64,000 bases of DNA from the NCBI GenBank assembly GCA_964458255.1, contig CAYWHY010000001.1, forward strand, positions 1 through 64,000. Reading direction: 5' to 3'. The position numbers and the translations under genes were made by a program. Shown piece by piece: positions 32,347 through 41,825 of the stretch. The number at the start of each line of letters is the position of its first letter. Within the stretch, counting starts at the first letter, position 1. The notes below the pieces were generated by a model. That model worked only from the letters and a program-made list of their open reading frames with translations. It was not told the DNA's origin and did no database searches. Source of the DNA: Suilimivivens sp964458255 (GTDB lineage Bacteria; Bacillota; Clostridia; Lachnospirales; Lachnospiraceae).

Positions 32347-34818
32347 ATGAAGAAAATTTTGTATCAGAGCAAAGCAATTCAAATAGTAATCTGCATCATA
32401 GCGTTAATGTTCCTTGTGTCATTATGGCCCTTGCGCATCTGGCAGGAGAGAGTAACTTCCTCCGTGGAGTCTCAGACAGGAACGATTACACAGGTAATTA
32501 ATGAAGAAAGCACCGTGCTTCAGACAATCGTGGCTCAGTATGGCCATATGGATACCATTGATGTATATTTGGGAGAAGACAGTGTCGGAGAGACTTTTTA
32601 TCTTCGTATTCTGGATGAAGAATGGCAGCAGGTCTGTGAGGAAAAAGCGGTAATAGACAAAGAAAATCTTCCGGGATATCAAGAGGTTTTGATTGATATT
32701 GACATGGAAGTGGGCAAGATGTATTACATCATTTTGCAGGGAAATGAGTCTGAGATTTTTGCAGGATGTGAATTGGTACCTCTTACGGATATGCCTTACT
32801 TGGGAATTTTGTATTATGCCGATACGCCGGTGGATGGTATGAGCCTTGTGGCAGATTATAATTACAGTGTTCCGCTCAGAAAGGATAAGGTATTTGTATT
32901 CGGCACTCTGACGGTACTTATTGCTGCATTGCTTCTTTTTGCGGTAAAAACGGTTTATAAGAAAAAGGAAGATAAACAGGTAACGGTAGAAAAAGTATTT
33001 AAAAATATCATGAATCCCATAGTTATCATTTTTGCCGTAGTGAGTCTTGTCGCTGTGGTAACAGGTACATTTGGAAATTATGTGTTGGATAATACCGTAT
33101 TTTTTGTCAGTGTTGTTTTTTTGTCAGCAATTTTGCTCTACGGAATCAACCATAGCAGAGAGGGACAGGAACCGGTTTTTACATGGGATTATATTAAAAC
33201 CCATGCAGGCGATTTGGTACAGTCTGTGGGCATTGCAGGTGCCATTGCAGGCTGTTGCGAGTATATGAACGGATTGTATGACATCCATCATTCCGTGGCA
33301 GAGAGAAAGGAAATGCTGTGGCTTTCCCTGGCTGTAATAGCCATGTTTCAGTGGAAAGAGATTGTAAATATTTACAACGCAATTTATCTGGTGGCAGCAG
33401 GTCTGTACGGTTATCATTATTACCGGACGCATTTCACACCGGAAATGGATGAACTTGAAATACAGGTGCTTAAATATACCGTTTGGATTGCTGCTTTGGT
33501 TGGACTTATTGTTATCAGAACCGTAATCGGTCTGTTTAGAAAAAAACTTACAAGACCTGCTTATCGATACACAGGTCTGCTTGCTGTGTTCTTTGCACTT
33601 ATAATCATTAACAGAAACGGCAGATGGTGGGGCGTAGCCATGGTGGTTGCTTTTACCCTCTTTTATCTCAATTACGGCATGTGGGAGCATAAGGAGAGAT
33701 TGCTTGTAAATATTGTAAGAGGTGTGGTATTCCAGTTTGTGTGGTCTACGGGCTATTGCCTTTTACATCGTCCTTATGTAAGTTATCGAAATGCAAGATA
33801 TACCCATATTTTCCATACCGTAACCATTACGGCAACGTATCTTACCATGGTGGAATGTGTGGCGGCAGTGCTTCTTCTTTGTAAGCTTGCAAAGAGCCGC
33901 AAATTAAAAGATATATGGAAAGAATTGACATTTTTTGGTGTGGTTTCTTCTTATATGGTATTTACTATGGCAAGAACCGCATTTCTGGCAGTAGGTGTGG
34001 CAATGCTGTTTGCACTTGTAATGATGAGTGCAGGAAAAGGAAAAAAGAAAATTATCTGCTGGGGAAAAAATTTAGGACTTATGACTCTTGCGGTAGTGAT
34101 ATGTTTGCCGGTTACTTTTACGGTGCAGAGAAATCTTCCTGCACTTGTCAGTGATCCTTATTTGCACGAGATAGAATATTCCATGTATTGTCCCGAGGAT
34201 GTTATGCGTGGCAGAAGATTGAACTCTGTAAACTTTATGAGAGTAGGACGTTTTATTGATGTGTTTGCTGAGAAAATTTTCAGTCTTCCGGAAGGTACTT
34301 TCGATGTATATGGCGAGCATAGAGCAGCCCGAATCAGAAAAGGATTGGAAACTGCGGAAATTCCCGGCATTGCTGACAGTTCAAAGCTGGTTGCAAGTGT
34401 GGATTATGTGCCGATGCCGGAGGAGGCAGAAAAAGAGGATGATTATACCAATGGAAGATTAGATATTTTCCGTTCTTATATAGAGCAGTCTGATATGACA
34501 GGTCATGAAGAAATGGGTGCCGTTCTGGCAAACGGAGAAATTGCGACCCACGCACACAATATTTACCTTCAGGTCATTTATGATCACGGAATTCCTGTGG
34601 GAATTGTGTTTATTCTGGTAGGAATTGTGACCTTTATCAATGCCTGCTTGTATTATGGTAAAAAAAAGGAAACAATAACATATGCGGCATTACCGGCAGT
34701 TATTACCATAACCGTGGCAACGGCAGGTATGGTGGAATGGATTTTCCATGTAAGTAATCCCTGCGGACTGCTTCTGATGCTTGTTATTACACCGCTTATA
34801 TTTAAAAATGAAGGTTAA
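32347..34818 (+). CDS. O-antigen polymerase/ligase-like membrane protein (Wzy/WaaL family)
   Basis: The 823-residue protein has one N-terminal span, an outside domain of about 140 residues, then about twelve spans. The large loop between the last spans carries NGRLDIFRSYIEQ and the motif ATHAHNIYLQVIYDHG, with the conserved HxHN pattern of the Wzy_C/WaaL superfamily. It would polymerise lipid-linked repeat units, or transfer the glycan to an acceptor, outside the membrane. The N-terminal domain makes it about twice the usual length and is unexplained. It is followed four bases after its stop by the PglF-like gene. Confidence 0.78.
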   Translation: MKKILYQSKAIQIVICIIALMFLVSLWPLRIWQERVTSSVESQTGTITQVINEESTVLQTIVAQYGHMDTIDVYLGEDSVGETFYLRILDEEWQQVCEEKAVIDKENLPGYQEVLIDIDMEVGKMYYIILQGNESEIFAGCELVPLTDMPYLGILYYADTPVDGMSLVADYNYSVPLRKDKVFVFGTLTVLIAALLLFAVKTVYKKKEDKQVTVEKVFKNIMNPIVIIFAVVSLVAVVTGTFGNYVLDNTVFFVSVVFLSAILLYGINHSREGQEPVFTWDYIKTHAGDLVQSVGIAGAIAGCCEYMNGLYDIHHSVAERKEMLWLSLAVIAMFQWKEIVNIYNAIYLVAAGLYGYHYYRTHFTPEMDELEIQVLKYTVWIAALVGLIVIRTVIGLFRKKLTRPAYRYTGLLAVFFALIIINRNGRWWGVAMVVAFTLFYLNYGMWEHKERLLVNIVRGVVFQFVWSTGYCLLHRPYVSYRNARYTHIFHTVTITATYLTMVECVAAVLLLCKLAKSRKLKDIWKELTFFGVVSSYMVFTMARTAFLAVGVAMLFALVMMSAGKGKKKIICWGKNLGLMTLAVVICLPVTFTVQRNLPALVSDPYLHEIEYSMYCPEDVMRGRRLNSVNFMRVGRFIDVFAEKIFSLPEGTFDVYGEHRAARIRKGLETAEIPGIADSSKLVASVDYVPMPEEAEKEDDYTNGRLDIFRSYIEQSDMTGHEEMGAVLANGEIATHAHNIYLQVIYDHGIPVGIVFILVGIVTFINACLYYGKKKETITYAALPAVITITVATAGMVEWIFHVSNPCGLLLMLVITPLIFKNEG

Positions 34819-34821
34819 ACC

Positions 34822-36711
34822 ATGAGTGAAGAAACCAAAAAAGTTAGAAAACCATTTAATGTAAAATTGTTATATCGAAGAACCTGTCTGATTGTATATG
34901 ATATTATCAGTGTAATCGGAGCAAGCTATCTGGCTCTTCTGATGCGTTATAATTTTGATATGTCAGAGATACCGGAGTATTTTATTGCGCCTATCAACAG
35001 GTTCCTTCCCATTAATATTGTTCTTACCCTGCTTATCCTTTATATATTCAGAATGTACCACAGCCTGTGGGCTTTTGCGGGTGAGACGGAGCTTCAGAAT
35101 CTGGTAATTTCCAGTGCAATATCGGCTGTCTGCTACAGCGTGGGTATTCAGTTCTTTAAGACGGACGGACAGTTGGCGGTTCCGGGAAGTTACTATTTCC
35201 TGTATGTTTTTTCCCTAATGGCGTTTCTGTTTGTAAGCCGTTTTTCCTACCGCTTTTTCAGAAGCTTAAAGCATAAACAGCAAAACAAAAACAATGGCAT
35301 ATCCGTTATGGTAATCGGCGCGGGAGAAGCTGCCAATGTCATTATCAAAGAAATTGTGAACAGTAATTTCTCCACCATGGTTATCCGTTGTATTATTGAT
35401 GATGATCCGGGTAAATGGGGCAGATTTATTCAGGGCATTAAAGTAGTAGGGGGCAGAGACAAAATTATCGAATGTGCCGATATTTTCGGAATTGATGAAA
35501 TTATTGTGGCCATGCCTTCCATTTCAAGGGCACAGTTGTCGGAAATTCTTGATATTTGTAAAGAAACCAACTGTAAGCTTCGTTCCCTTCCGGGTATGTA
35601 CCAGTTAGTGAACGGAGAAGTCAGCATCAGTAAGCTGCGTGATGTAGAAGTAGAGGATTTGCTTGGAAGAGACCCTATTGAAGTTGATTTGGACTCTATT
35701 TTAGGCTATGTGAAGGGCAAACGCGTCATGGTTACCGGTGGCGGCGGTTCTATCGGAAGTGAACTGTGCAGACAGATTGCAAGTCATCAGCCTGCACAGC
35801 TGATTATCGTGGATATTTATGAAAACAGCGCTTATGATGTACAGCAGGAGCTCATGGGAAATTACCCTGATTTGGATTTGGTGGTACTGATTGCTTCTGT
35901 TCGTAATACAAACCGCATGAACAGGATTTTTGAAATCTATAAGCCGGAGATTGTTTACCATGCTGCTGCCCATAAGCATGTACCACTGATGGAGACAAGT
36001 CCCAATGAGGCTATAAAAAATAACGTATTCGGTACTTGGAAGACTGCTTATGCGGCAGCCATGAACGGCACAAAGCGTTTTGTGATGATTTCTACGGATA
36101 AGGCGGTAAATCCTACCAATATTATGGGAGCCAGCAAGCGTATCTGTGAAATGATTATCCAGACCTTTAATAAACATTATGATACAGAGTTTGTGGCAGT
36201 CCGTTTTGGCAACGTGCTCGGCAGTAACGGCAGTGTCATTCCGCTTTTTAAAAAGCAGATTATGGCAGGCGGACCGGTTACCGTTACGCATCCTGATATT
36301 ATCCGTTATTTTATGACGATTCCTGAGGCGGTATCACTGGTGCTTCAGGCAGGTGCCTATGCCAAGGGCGGTGAAATTTTTGTGCTGGATATGGGAAAAC
36401 CGGTAAAGATTCTGGATTTGGCAAAGAATTTAATCCGTTTGTCCGGTTATCGTGTGGATGAGGATATTAAGATTGAGTTTACAGGACTTCGTCCCGGGGA
36501 AAAATTATATGAGGAGCTTCTGATGGCAGAGGAAGGTATGAAAGAGACTGCCAATAAGCTGATTCATATCGGAAAGCCGATAGAGATTGATGAGATGCAG
36601 TTTTTTGCCCAGCTCAAAAACCTGAAAGAGGCGTCCAAGAATGAAAGTACCGATATCAGAGAAATGATTAAAGAAATTGTTCCCACCTATAATTATAAAA
36701 AGGAAGTGTAA
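34822..36711 (+). CDS. pglF: Membrane-bound UDP-GlcNAc 4,6-dehydratase, PglF/CapD/WbpM family
   Basis: The 629-residue protein has four N-terminal spans (about residues 18-135), a CoA-binding-like Rossmann domain (VMVIGAGEAANVI) and a C-terminal SDR domain with VTGGGGSIGSEL near residue 305. The catalytic region reads STDKAVNPTNIMGASK, the WbpM/PglF form in which Met stands in place of the usual SDR Tyr. It converts UDP-GlcNAc into the UDP-4-keto-6-deoxy sugar. Length is standard. It leads a tight run with PglE-like and PglC-like genes, the bacillosamine pathway order. Confidence 0.9.
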   Translation: MSEETKKVRKPFNVKLLYRRTCLIVYDIISVIGASYLALLMRYNFDMSEIPEYFIAPINRFLPINIVLTLLILYIFRMYHSLWAFAGETELQNLVISSAISAVCYSVGIQFFKTDGQLAVPGSYYFLYVFSLMAFLFVSRFSYRFFRSLKHKQQNKNNGISVMVIGAGEAANVIIKEIVNSNFSTMVIRCIIDDDPGKWGRFIQGIKVVGGRDKIIECADIFGIDEIIVAMPSISRAQLSEILDICKETNCKLRSLPGMYQLVNGEVSISKLRDVEVEDLLGRDPIEVDLDSILGYVKGKRVMVTGGGGSIGSELCRQIASHQPAQLIIVDIYENSAYDVQQELMGNYPDLDLVVLIASVRNTNRMNRIFEIYKPEIVYHAAAHKHVPLMETSPNEAIKNNVFGTWKTAYAAAMNGTKRFVMISTDKAVNPTNIMGASKRICEMIIQTFNKHYDTEFVAVRFGNVLGSNGSVIPLFKKQIMAGGPVTVTHPDIIRYFMTIPEAVSLVLQAGAYAKGGEIFVLDMGKPVKILDLAKNLIRLSGYRVDEDIKIEFTGLRPGEKLYEELLMAEEGMKETANKLIHIGKPIEIDEMQFFAQLKNLKEASKNESTDIREMIKEIVPTYNYKKEV

Positions 36712-36716
36712 AGCGA

Positions 36717-37907
36717 ATGGATAAAAAGAGAATTTATTTATCCTCTCCCACCATGCATGGGGAAGAACAGAAATTTATACAGGAAGCATTTGATACCAAC
36801 TGGGTAGCACCTGTTGGACCTAATGTAAATGCGCTAGAGAAAGAGATGGCAGATTACACAGGTGCAGGTTATGCGGCAGCTTTAAGTTCCGGAACAGCAG
36901 CGATTCATCTGGCACTTCGTGTTTTGGGAATCGGGGAAGGTGATGTGGTCTTTGTATCAAGCCTGACCTTCAGTGCGACCTGTAATCCGGTTGTATATGA
37001 AAAAGCAACTCCCGTTTTTATTGATTCCGAGGAGGATACCTGGAATATGTCCCCGAAGGCTCTTAAGAAGGCTTTTGAGAAGTATCCGAATCCCAAGGCG
37101 GTCATAGTGGTTCATCTTTACGGTACACCGGCAAAATTAGATGAAATCATGGAAATCTGTAAGGAACATAAGGTACCTTTGGTGGAGGATGCAGCAGAGT
37201 CCTTAAGCAGTACTTACAAGGGGAAGCAAACGGGCACCTTTGGAAAAGCAGGTATTTATTCCTTTAACGGAAATAAAATTATTACGACATCAGGTGATGG
37301 TATGCTGGTTTCCGATGAGGAAGAAATTACCAAAAAAGCAACCTTCCTTGCCACGCAGGCAAGGGATGCGGCAAGGCATTACCAACATTCCCAGATTGGC
37401 TATAATTACCGGATGAGCAATATTACCGCAGGAATCGGAAGAGGACAGCTGCTTCATTTAGATGAACATAAGGCTTTAAAGAAGGAGATTTACAGGCAGT
37501 ATAAGGAAGCCTTTGCGGATATTGAGGAGCTTGCCATGAATCCCCTTAACCCGGACGGAGATGCCAACTGCTGGCTGTCCTGTATGACAATTAGGGAAGG
37601 CTGTGAGGTAACGCCGAATCAGATTATGGATGCACTGGAAGCGGAAAATATTGAATCAAGGCCGATTTGGAAGCCTATGCACCTGCAGCCTGTATTTGCG
37701 GAATGTGATTTTGTAACCGAAGAAGGTTTTAAGAGTGATTTGGCTGCCGGTGATATGAGCGGACAGGAAAAAGGCACACATTGCAGTATGGCAAGTGTAT
37801 CAGAGGATATTTTTAACAGAGGGTTATGTCTTCCCAGCGACATCAAGAATACAGATGAGGATATGCAGAGAATCATTGGCATTGTGCGCAGTTGTTTCGG
37901 AAAGTAA
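36717..37907 (+). CDS. pglE: UDP-4-amino-sugar aminotransferase, PglE-like (DegT/DnrJ/EryC1)
   Basis: The 396-residue protein is a sugar aminotransferase with IYLSSPTMHGEEQKFIQEAF, SSGTAAIHLALRV, VEDAAESLSSTYKG and the PLP lysine at Lys187 in FNGNKIITTSGDG, all typical of PglE. It would add an amino group from glutamate to the 4-keto sugar made by the upstream dehydratase. It starts five bases after the PglF stop with AAGGAAG upstream. The PglD acetyltransferase that normally follows in this pathway is not present here. Confidence 0.88.
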   Translation: MDKKRIYLSSPTMHGEEQKFIQEAFDTNWVAPVGPNVNALEKEMADYTGAGYAAALSSGTAAIHLALRVLGIGEGDVVFVSSLTFSATCNPVVYEKATPVFIDSEEDTWNMSPKALKKAFEKYPNPKAVIVVHLYGTPAKLDEIMEICKEHKVPLVEDAAESLSSTYKGKQTGTFGKAGIYSFNGNKIITTSGDGMLVSDEEEITKKATFLATQARDAARHYQHSQIGYNYRMSNITAGIGRGQLLHLDEHKALKKEIYRQYKEAFADIEELAMNPLNPDGDANCWLSCMTIREGCEVTPNQIMDALEAENIESRPIWKPMHLQPVFAECDFVTEEGFKSDLAAGDMSGQEKGTHCSMASVSEDIFNRGLCLPSDIKNTDEDMQRIIGIVRSCFGK

Positions 37908-37916
37908 GAGAGAAAT

Positions 37917-38540
37917 ATGTACAAAAATTTTGTAAAACGTTTATTGGATATTATCCTTTCCCTTTGCGGAATCATCATCCTTTCACCCGTTTATCTGATA
38001 CTGTTTATTATGGTAAGGGTAAAGCTAGGAAGTCCGGTGTTTTTCAGACAGGAAAGACCGGGAAAGGATGAAAAGATTTTCAGACTTTGTAAGTTTCGTA
38101 CCATGACCGATGCAAGGGATGAAAACGGAGAACTTTTACCTGACGGCGAGAGATTGACAGAGTTTGGTAACTTCCTTCGAAGAAGCAGCTTAGATGAGCT
38201 GCCTGAGCTTTTTAACATTTTAAAGGGAGATATGAGTCTGATCGGACCGCGTCCGCTTCTGGTAGGTTATCTTCCCTATTACACAAAGAAAGAACAGCTT
38301 CGTCATACGGTGCGTCCGGGGCTTACCGGTCTTGCACAGGTAAGCGGCAGAAACTTTTTAGGCTGGGATGCGCGTCTTGCAAGGGATGTGGAATATGTAG
38401 AAAACCTGTCATTTTTGATGGATGTGAAAATTCTTTTTAAGACCGTTATGGTGGTTTTCAAAAAAGAGGATGTGGCAGTGGAAACAGAAACAGTGGAAAA
38501 GTATTTATGGGAAGAGCGAGAGGCAAGAAGTGATGCGTAG
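37917..38540 (+). CDS. pglC: Phosphoglycosyl transferase, PglC-like (initiating enzyme)
   Basis: The 207-residue monotopic enzyme transfers a sugar phosphate from its UDP form to undecaprenyl phosphate. It has a single re-entrant hydrophobic segment (about residues 8-32), KFRTMTDARDENG, the catalytic Asp-Glu pair in SSLDELPELFNILKGDMSL, and GPRPLL followed by RPGLTGLAQVSGRN. Short, single-domain form and position after PglF and PglE point to PglC, which uses the diamino-sugar. The stop overlaps the start of the decarboxylase-fold gene, so the two are translationally linked. Confidence 0.9.
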   Translation: MYKNFVKRLLDIILSLCGIIILSPVYLILFIMVRVKLGSPVFFRQERPGKDEKIFRLCKFRTMTDARDENGELLPDGERLTEFGNFLRRSSLDELPELFNILKGDMSLIGPRPLLVGYLPYYTKKEQLRHTVRPGLTGLAQVSGRNFLGWDARLARDVEYVENLSFLMDVKILFKTVMVVFKKEDVAVETETVEKYLWEEREARSDA

Positions 38541-39705
38541 AGAGGAATTACAGACTCCTTGTTATATCATTCATAAAGAAGAACTTTATGAGGGAATTAA
38601 TCTGCTTAAAAATTCCCTTTTAAAAGAATGGAAAAATCACTGCGTGGGTTATTCCTTCAAAACCAATTCCCTGCCATGGGTAGTGGAAGAGATGAAGAGA
38701 GTGGGCTTTTACGCTGAAGTTGTTTCCGAGGATGAGTATGAGCTTGCCTTAAAGCACAAATTTGAACATATTATATATAACGGTCCCGTGAAAGGGAAAA
38801 AGACCTTTTTTCATGCACTCGAAAGTGGAGCAATCATTAATTTAGATGCCAAAAGAGAACTTGACTGGCTTAAGGAAAGCGGCAAAACGGATGTGACCGT
38901 GGGGCTTCGTGTAAACTTCAATTTAGAGGAGCTTTGCCCGGGAGAAACCTCCGGCGGGGAGGAAGGAAGCCGTTTTGGATTTTCTTATGAGACCGGCGAG
39001 TTTGAGAAAGTGTTAAAAACACTTGAGGAAATGGGAATCTGCGTATCGGGTTTGCATTTGCACAGCAGTTCTAAAACAAGAAGTGTGAACATATACAGAG
39101 CATTGGCAAAGAAAGCCTGTGAGCTGAAAAAAGAATTTCACTTATCCCTCTCATATGTGGATATCGGAGGCGGGTATTTCGGCGGAATGGACAACAGACC
39201 TAAATTCCCCGATTATATGAAGATTATTGCACAGGAGCTTTCAAAAGAATTTACTCCGGAAGAGACTATGCTGATTGTAGAGCCGGGAACTTCGCTCATT
39301 ACGCCTCCCATCGAATATTTGACGACAGTAACAGATGTAAAACAAACTTATGCGAACTGTATTGTTACAACGGACGGAAGCAGAATAGACATCGACCCGC
39401 AGTATGGGAAAAAGAGCTATTTTCATAAATGGGAGTTTCAGTCGCAGGAACACCGGGAAACGCTTAAGAAGCAGGTTATTTGCGGCTTTACCTGTATGGA
39501 AAACGACAGATTATTTATAGCGGAAGATAAACCGGCGCTGAAAGAGGGAGATCGGATTTCCTATCAGAAGGTGGGAGGATATACCATGTGCCTGACACCG
39601 CTGTTTATCAGATATTTTCCCAATGTCTATTTGGAGGAGGAAGGAAGACACCGCCTGGTAAGAGAAGCGTGGTCCTGTGAGGAATACAGCCGGAAGAGTT
39701 TGTAA
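38533..39705 (+). CDS. PLP-dependent decarboxylase-fold protein beside PglC (paralogue)
   Basis: The 390-residue protein is a fold-type III PLP enzyme and a clear paralogue of the one at 14426. Shared motifs include VGYSFKTNSLPW with the PLP lysine, GLHLHSSSKTRSV, DIGGGYFGG, CMENDRLF and VGGYTMCLTPLF. It should act on an amino acid or a carrier-bound amino acid; LysA-like and BtrK-like activities are the known models. The ATG at 38533 lies inside the last codons of pglC. A downstream ATP-grasp gene could attach its product to an amino sugar. The substrate is unknown. Confidence 0.8.
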   Translation: MRREELQTPCYIIHKEELYEGINLLKNSLLKEWKNHCVGYSFKTNSLPWVVEEMKRVGFYAEVVSEDEYELALKHKFEHIIYNGPVKGKKTFFHALESGAIINLDAKRELDWLKESGKTDVTVGLRVNFNLEELCPGETSGGEEGSRFGFSYETGEFEKVLKTLEEMGICVSGLHLHSSSKTRSVNIYRALAKKACELKKEFHLSLSYVDIGGGYFGGMDNRPKFPDYMKIIAQELSKEFTPEETMLIVEPGTSLITPPIEYLTTVTDVKQTYANCIVTTDGSRIDIDPQYGKKSYFHKWEFQSQEHRETLKKQVICGFTCMENDRLFIAEDKPALKEGDRISYQKVGGYTMCLTPLFIRYFPNVYLEEEGRHRLVREAWSCEEYSRKSL

Positions 39706-39736
39706 CAGACTGTCTTTTGAAAGGATGGAAACTAAC

Positions 39737-40702
39737 ATGAATATGTTAATCTTAAGCTGTGGAACAAGAGATAAAGTAGTGCAGTACTTCAGAAAAGCAT
39801 TTGAAGGGAAAGGCAGAATTATTACAACAGACTGTAACCCTTACGCCCCGGCACTTTATGAAGGTGATGCACATTATATTGTTCCGAGAATGACAGCTCC
39901 CGGATATATTGATGTAATTTTTGATATTTGTAAAAAAGAAAACATTAAAGGAGTACTTTCCTTAATTGACCCGGAGCTTTCTCTGCTTGCAAAGCATGAA
40001 AAAGAGTTTAACGAGCTCGGTGTTACGGTAATCGGTTCTTCCTACGAGCTGTGCGAAAGAACCTTAAACAAATGGGAGATGTACTGCTGGATGACAGAAA
40101 ACGGCTATCCCTGTGCTAAGACTTATCGTGAGCTTAAATCCTTTAAAGAGGCTTTGACAAACGGAGAGGTAACTTATCCCGTGTTTGTAAAACCCATGAG
40201 AGGCAGTGCCAGCCTGCATATTTCCAAGGCCGAAGATTGGGAAACGGTAGAATTTCTTTTTAATCAGGGAGAAGAGATGATTATTCAGGAGTTTATGACC
40301 GGACAGGAAATCGGTGCCGACTGTTATATTGATATGATAAGCGGTGAAGTGGTTTCCGTTTTTACCAAGAAAAAGCTTCTGATGCGTGCGGGAGAAACTG
40401 ACAAGGCAGTTTCGTTTAAGGAAGATGCCTTGTTTGAAAAGATAGAAGAGTTTGTAAAGGAAAACGGTTTTAAAGGACAGATAGATATCGATATTTTTGA
40501 AAAAGACGGTATTTATTATTTCTCAGAGGTAAATCCCAGATTCGGAGGCGGTTATCCCCATGCCTATGCCTGTGGGGCTGACCACATGACCTTGATTCTG
40601 AACAATCTTTTTGGTAAGATAAATGAGAAAAAGACAGGCTGTTATGAGATAGACAAAGTCATGATGAAATATAATGAAATCATGCTTGTTGACGCCATAT
40701 AG
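39737..40702 (+). CDS. ATP-grasp ligase following the PglC cassette
   Basis: The 321-residue protein has an N-terminal domain starting MLILSCGTRDKVVQYF and an ATP-grasp core with VFVKPMRGSAS, MIIQEFMTGQEIGADCYID and the metal-binding end YFSEVNPRFGGGYPHAYA, resembling the carbamoyl-phosphate synthase and PylC-like group. Such ligases form amide bonds from a carboxylate. In pathogenic Neisseria, PglB2 joins a PglC-like domain to an ATP-grasp domain that adds glyceramide to the 4-amino sugar, so this gene could replace PglD here. Start ATG 39737 is preferred; ATG 39725 has a ribosome site too close. Confidence 0.75.
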   Translation: MNMLILSCGTRDKVVQYFRKAFEGKGRIITTDCNPYAPALYEGDAHYIVPRMTAPGYIDVIFDICKKENIKGVLSLIDPELSLLAKHEKEFNELGVTVIGSSYELCERTLNKWEMYCWMTENGYPCAKTYRELKSFKEALTNGEVTYPVFVKPMRGSASLHISKAEDWETVEFLFNQGEEMIIQEFMTGQEIGADCYIDMISGEVVSVFTKKKLLMRAGETDKAVSFKEDALFEKIEEFVKENGFKGQIDIDIFEKDGIYYFSEVNPRFGGGYPHAYACGADHMTLILNNLFGKINEKKTGCYEIDKVMMKYNEIMLVDAI

Positions 40703-40711
40703 AGGAACAGA

Positions 40712-41809
40712 ATGAAAAAGAAAGTACTGATACTTGCCAACAATGCAAGTGGCCTGTATGATTTCAGGAATGAACTTCTTTTAAGCCTTCTTCATGATTT
40801 TGAGGTGCATATAAGTCTGCCGGATGCAGACGAAGTTCCGGCACTTGCAAAGGAAGGCTGCCTGATACATCATACATCCCTTGACAGACGGGGAATGAAT
40901 CCGCTCAGGGATTTGAAGCTGCTTATGGCATATGCAAAGCTTCTTAAGGAAATTAGACCGGATGTGGTTTTAACCTACACGATTAAGCCTAACATCTACG
41001 GAAGTTTATGCTGCCGGCTTAAGAAAATACCTTATATTGTTAATATCACGGGACTTGGTTCTGCTTTTGAAGGCGGCGGACTTATCCAAAAGCTGGTGGT
41101 ATTTTTGTACCGTATGGCGCTTAAGAATGCGGAATGTGTCTTTTTCCAGAATGCAGAAAATCAGGCAATTTTTGAGCGGTTTGGAATTAAAGGAAAGAAA
41201 AGGCGCCTTGTGCCCGGTTCCGGAGTCAACCTTGACAGACATAAATTTGAGGATTATCCTTCTAAAGAGGAGCCCATACGTATTCTTTATGTCGGACGAA
41301 TTATGAAAGAGAAGGGGACGGACGAACTGCTTTACGGAGCGGAAATGCTGAAAAAAGAGCATCCGGAAGTGATTTTCGAGGTAGTGGGAAATTACGAAGA
41401 TGATTACAAAGAGCTCATGGAGCAGAAGCAAAAAGAAGGTGTTGTGGAACTTGTTGGTTATCAGATGATAATCCATCCCTATTACAGGAAAGCTTCGGCG
41501 GTTATCATGCCAAGCTACCATGAGGGCATGTCCAATGTGATATTGGAAGCGGCAGCGACCGGAAGACCTGCTTTGGCGTCTGATATTCCGGGATGCCGGG
41601 AAGGCTTTGAAGAAGGCGTTACGGGACTTTCTTTTGCACCGAGAGATAAAGAAGCGTTGCTTGCTGCACTGCGTAAGTTTGTCTCTCTTTCTTATGAAGA
41701 GCGAAAAGAGATGGGACGTAAAGCACGTGAAAAGATGGAAAATGAATTTGACAGAAAATTCGTAGTAAATGCATATAGAGAAGAAATACAAAAGAGTATT
41801 ACTTGTTAA
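40712..41809 (+). CDS. GT4 glycosyltransferase, PglA-like
   Basis: The 365-residue GT-B enzyme has the N-terminal KVLILANNASGLYDFRNELL, the donor-binding ILYVGRIMKEKG and the E-x7-E region PSYHEGMSNVILEAAATGRP. These resemble PglA, which adds the second sugar to undecaprenyl-diphosphate diNAcBac. Its position directly after PglF, PglE, PglC and the ATP-grasp gene supports that role. AGAGGAAC precedes the ATG. No membrane span is present; it would work at the inner face of the membrane. Confidence 0.8.
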   Translation: MKKKVLILANNASGLYDFRNELLLSLLHDFEVHISLPDADEVPALAKEGCLIHHTSLDRRGMNPLRDLKLLMAYAKLLKEIRPDVVLTYTIKPNIYGSLCCRLKKIPYIVNITGLGSAFEGGGLIQKLVVFLYRMALKNAECVFFQNAENQAIFERFGIKGKKRRLVPGSGVNLDRHKFEDYPSKEEPIRILYVGRIMKEKGTDELLYGAEMLKKEHPEVIFEVVGNYEDDYKELMEQKQKEGVVELVGYQMIIHPYYRKASAVIMPSYHEGMSNVILEAAATGRPALASDIPGCREGFEEGVTGLSFAPRDKEALLAALRKFVSLSYEERKEMGRKAREKMENEFDRKFVVNAYREEIQKSITC

Positions 41810-41825
41810 GCAGGAGGAAAAAACG

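Noticed and set aside
35701..36291. 196-codon reverse frame inside the PglF-like gene
   Set aside because: It is a shadow of a highly conserved forward enzyme and shows no motif or start signal.
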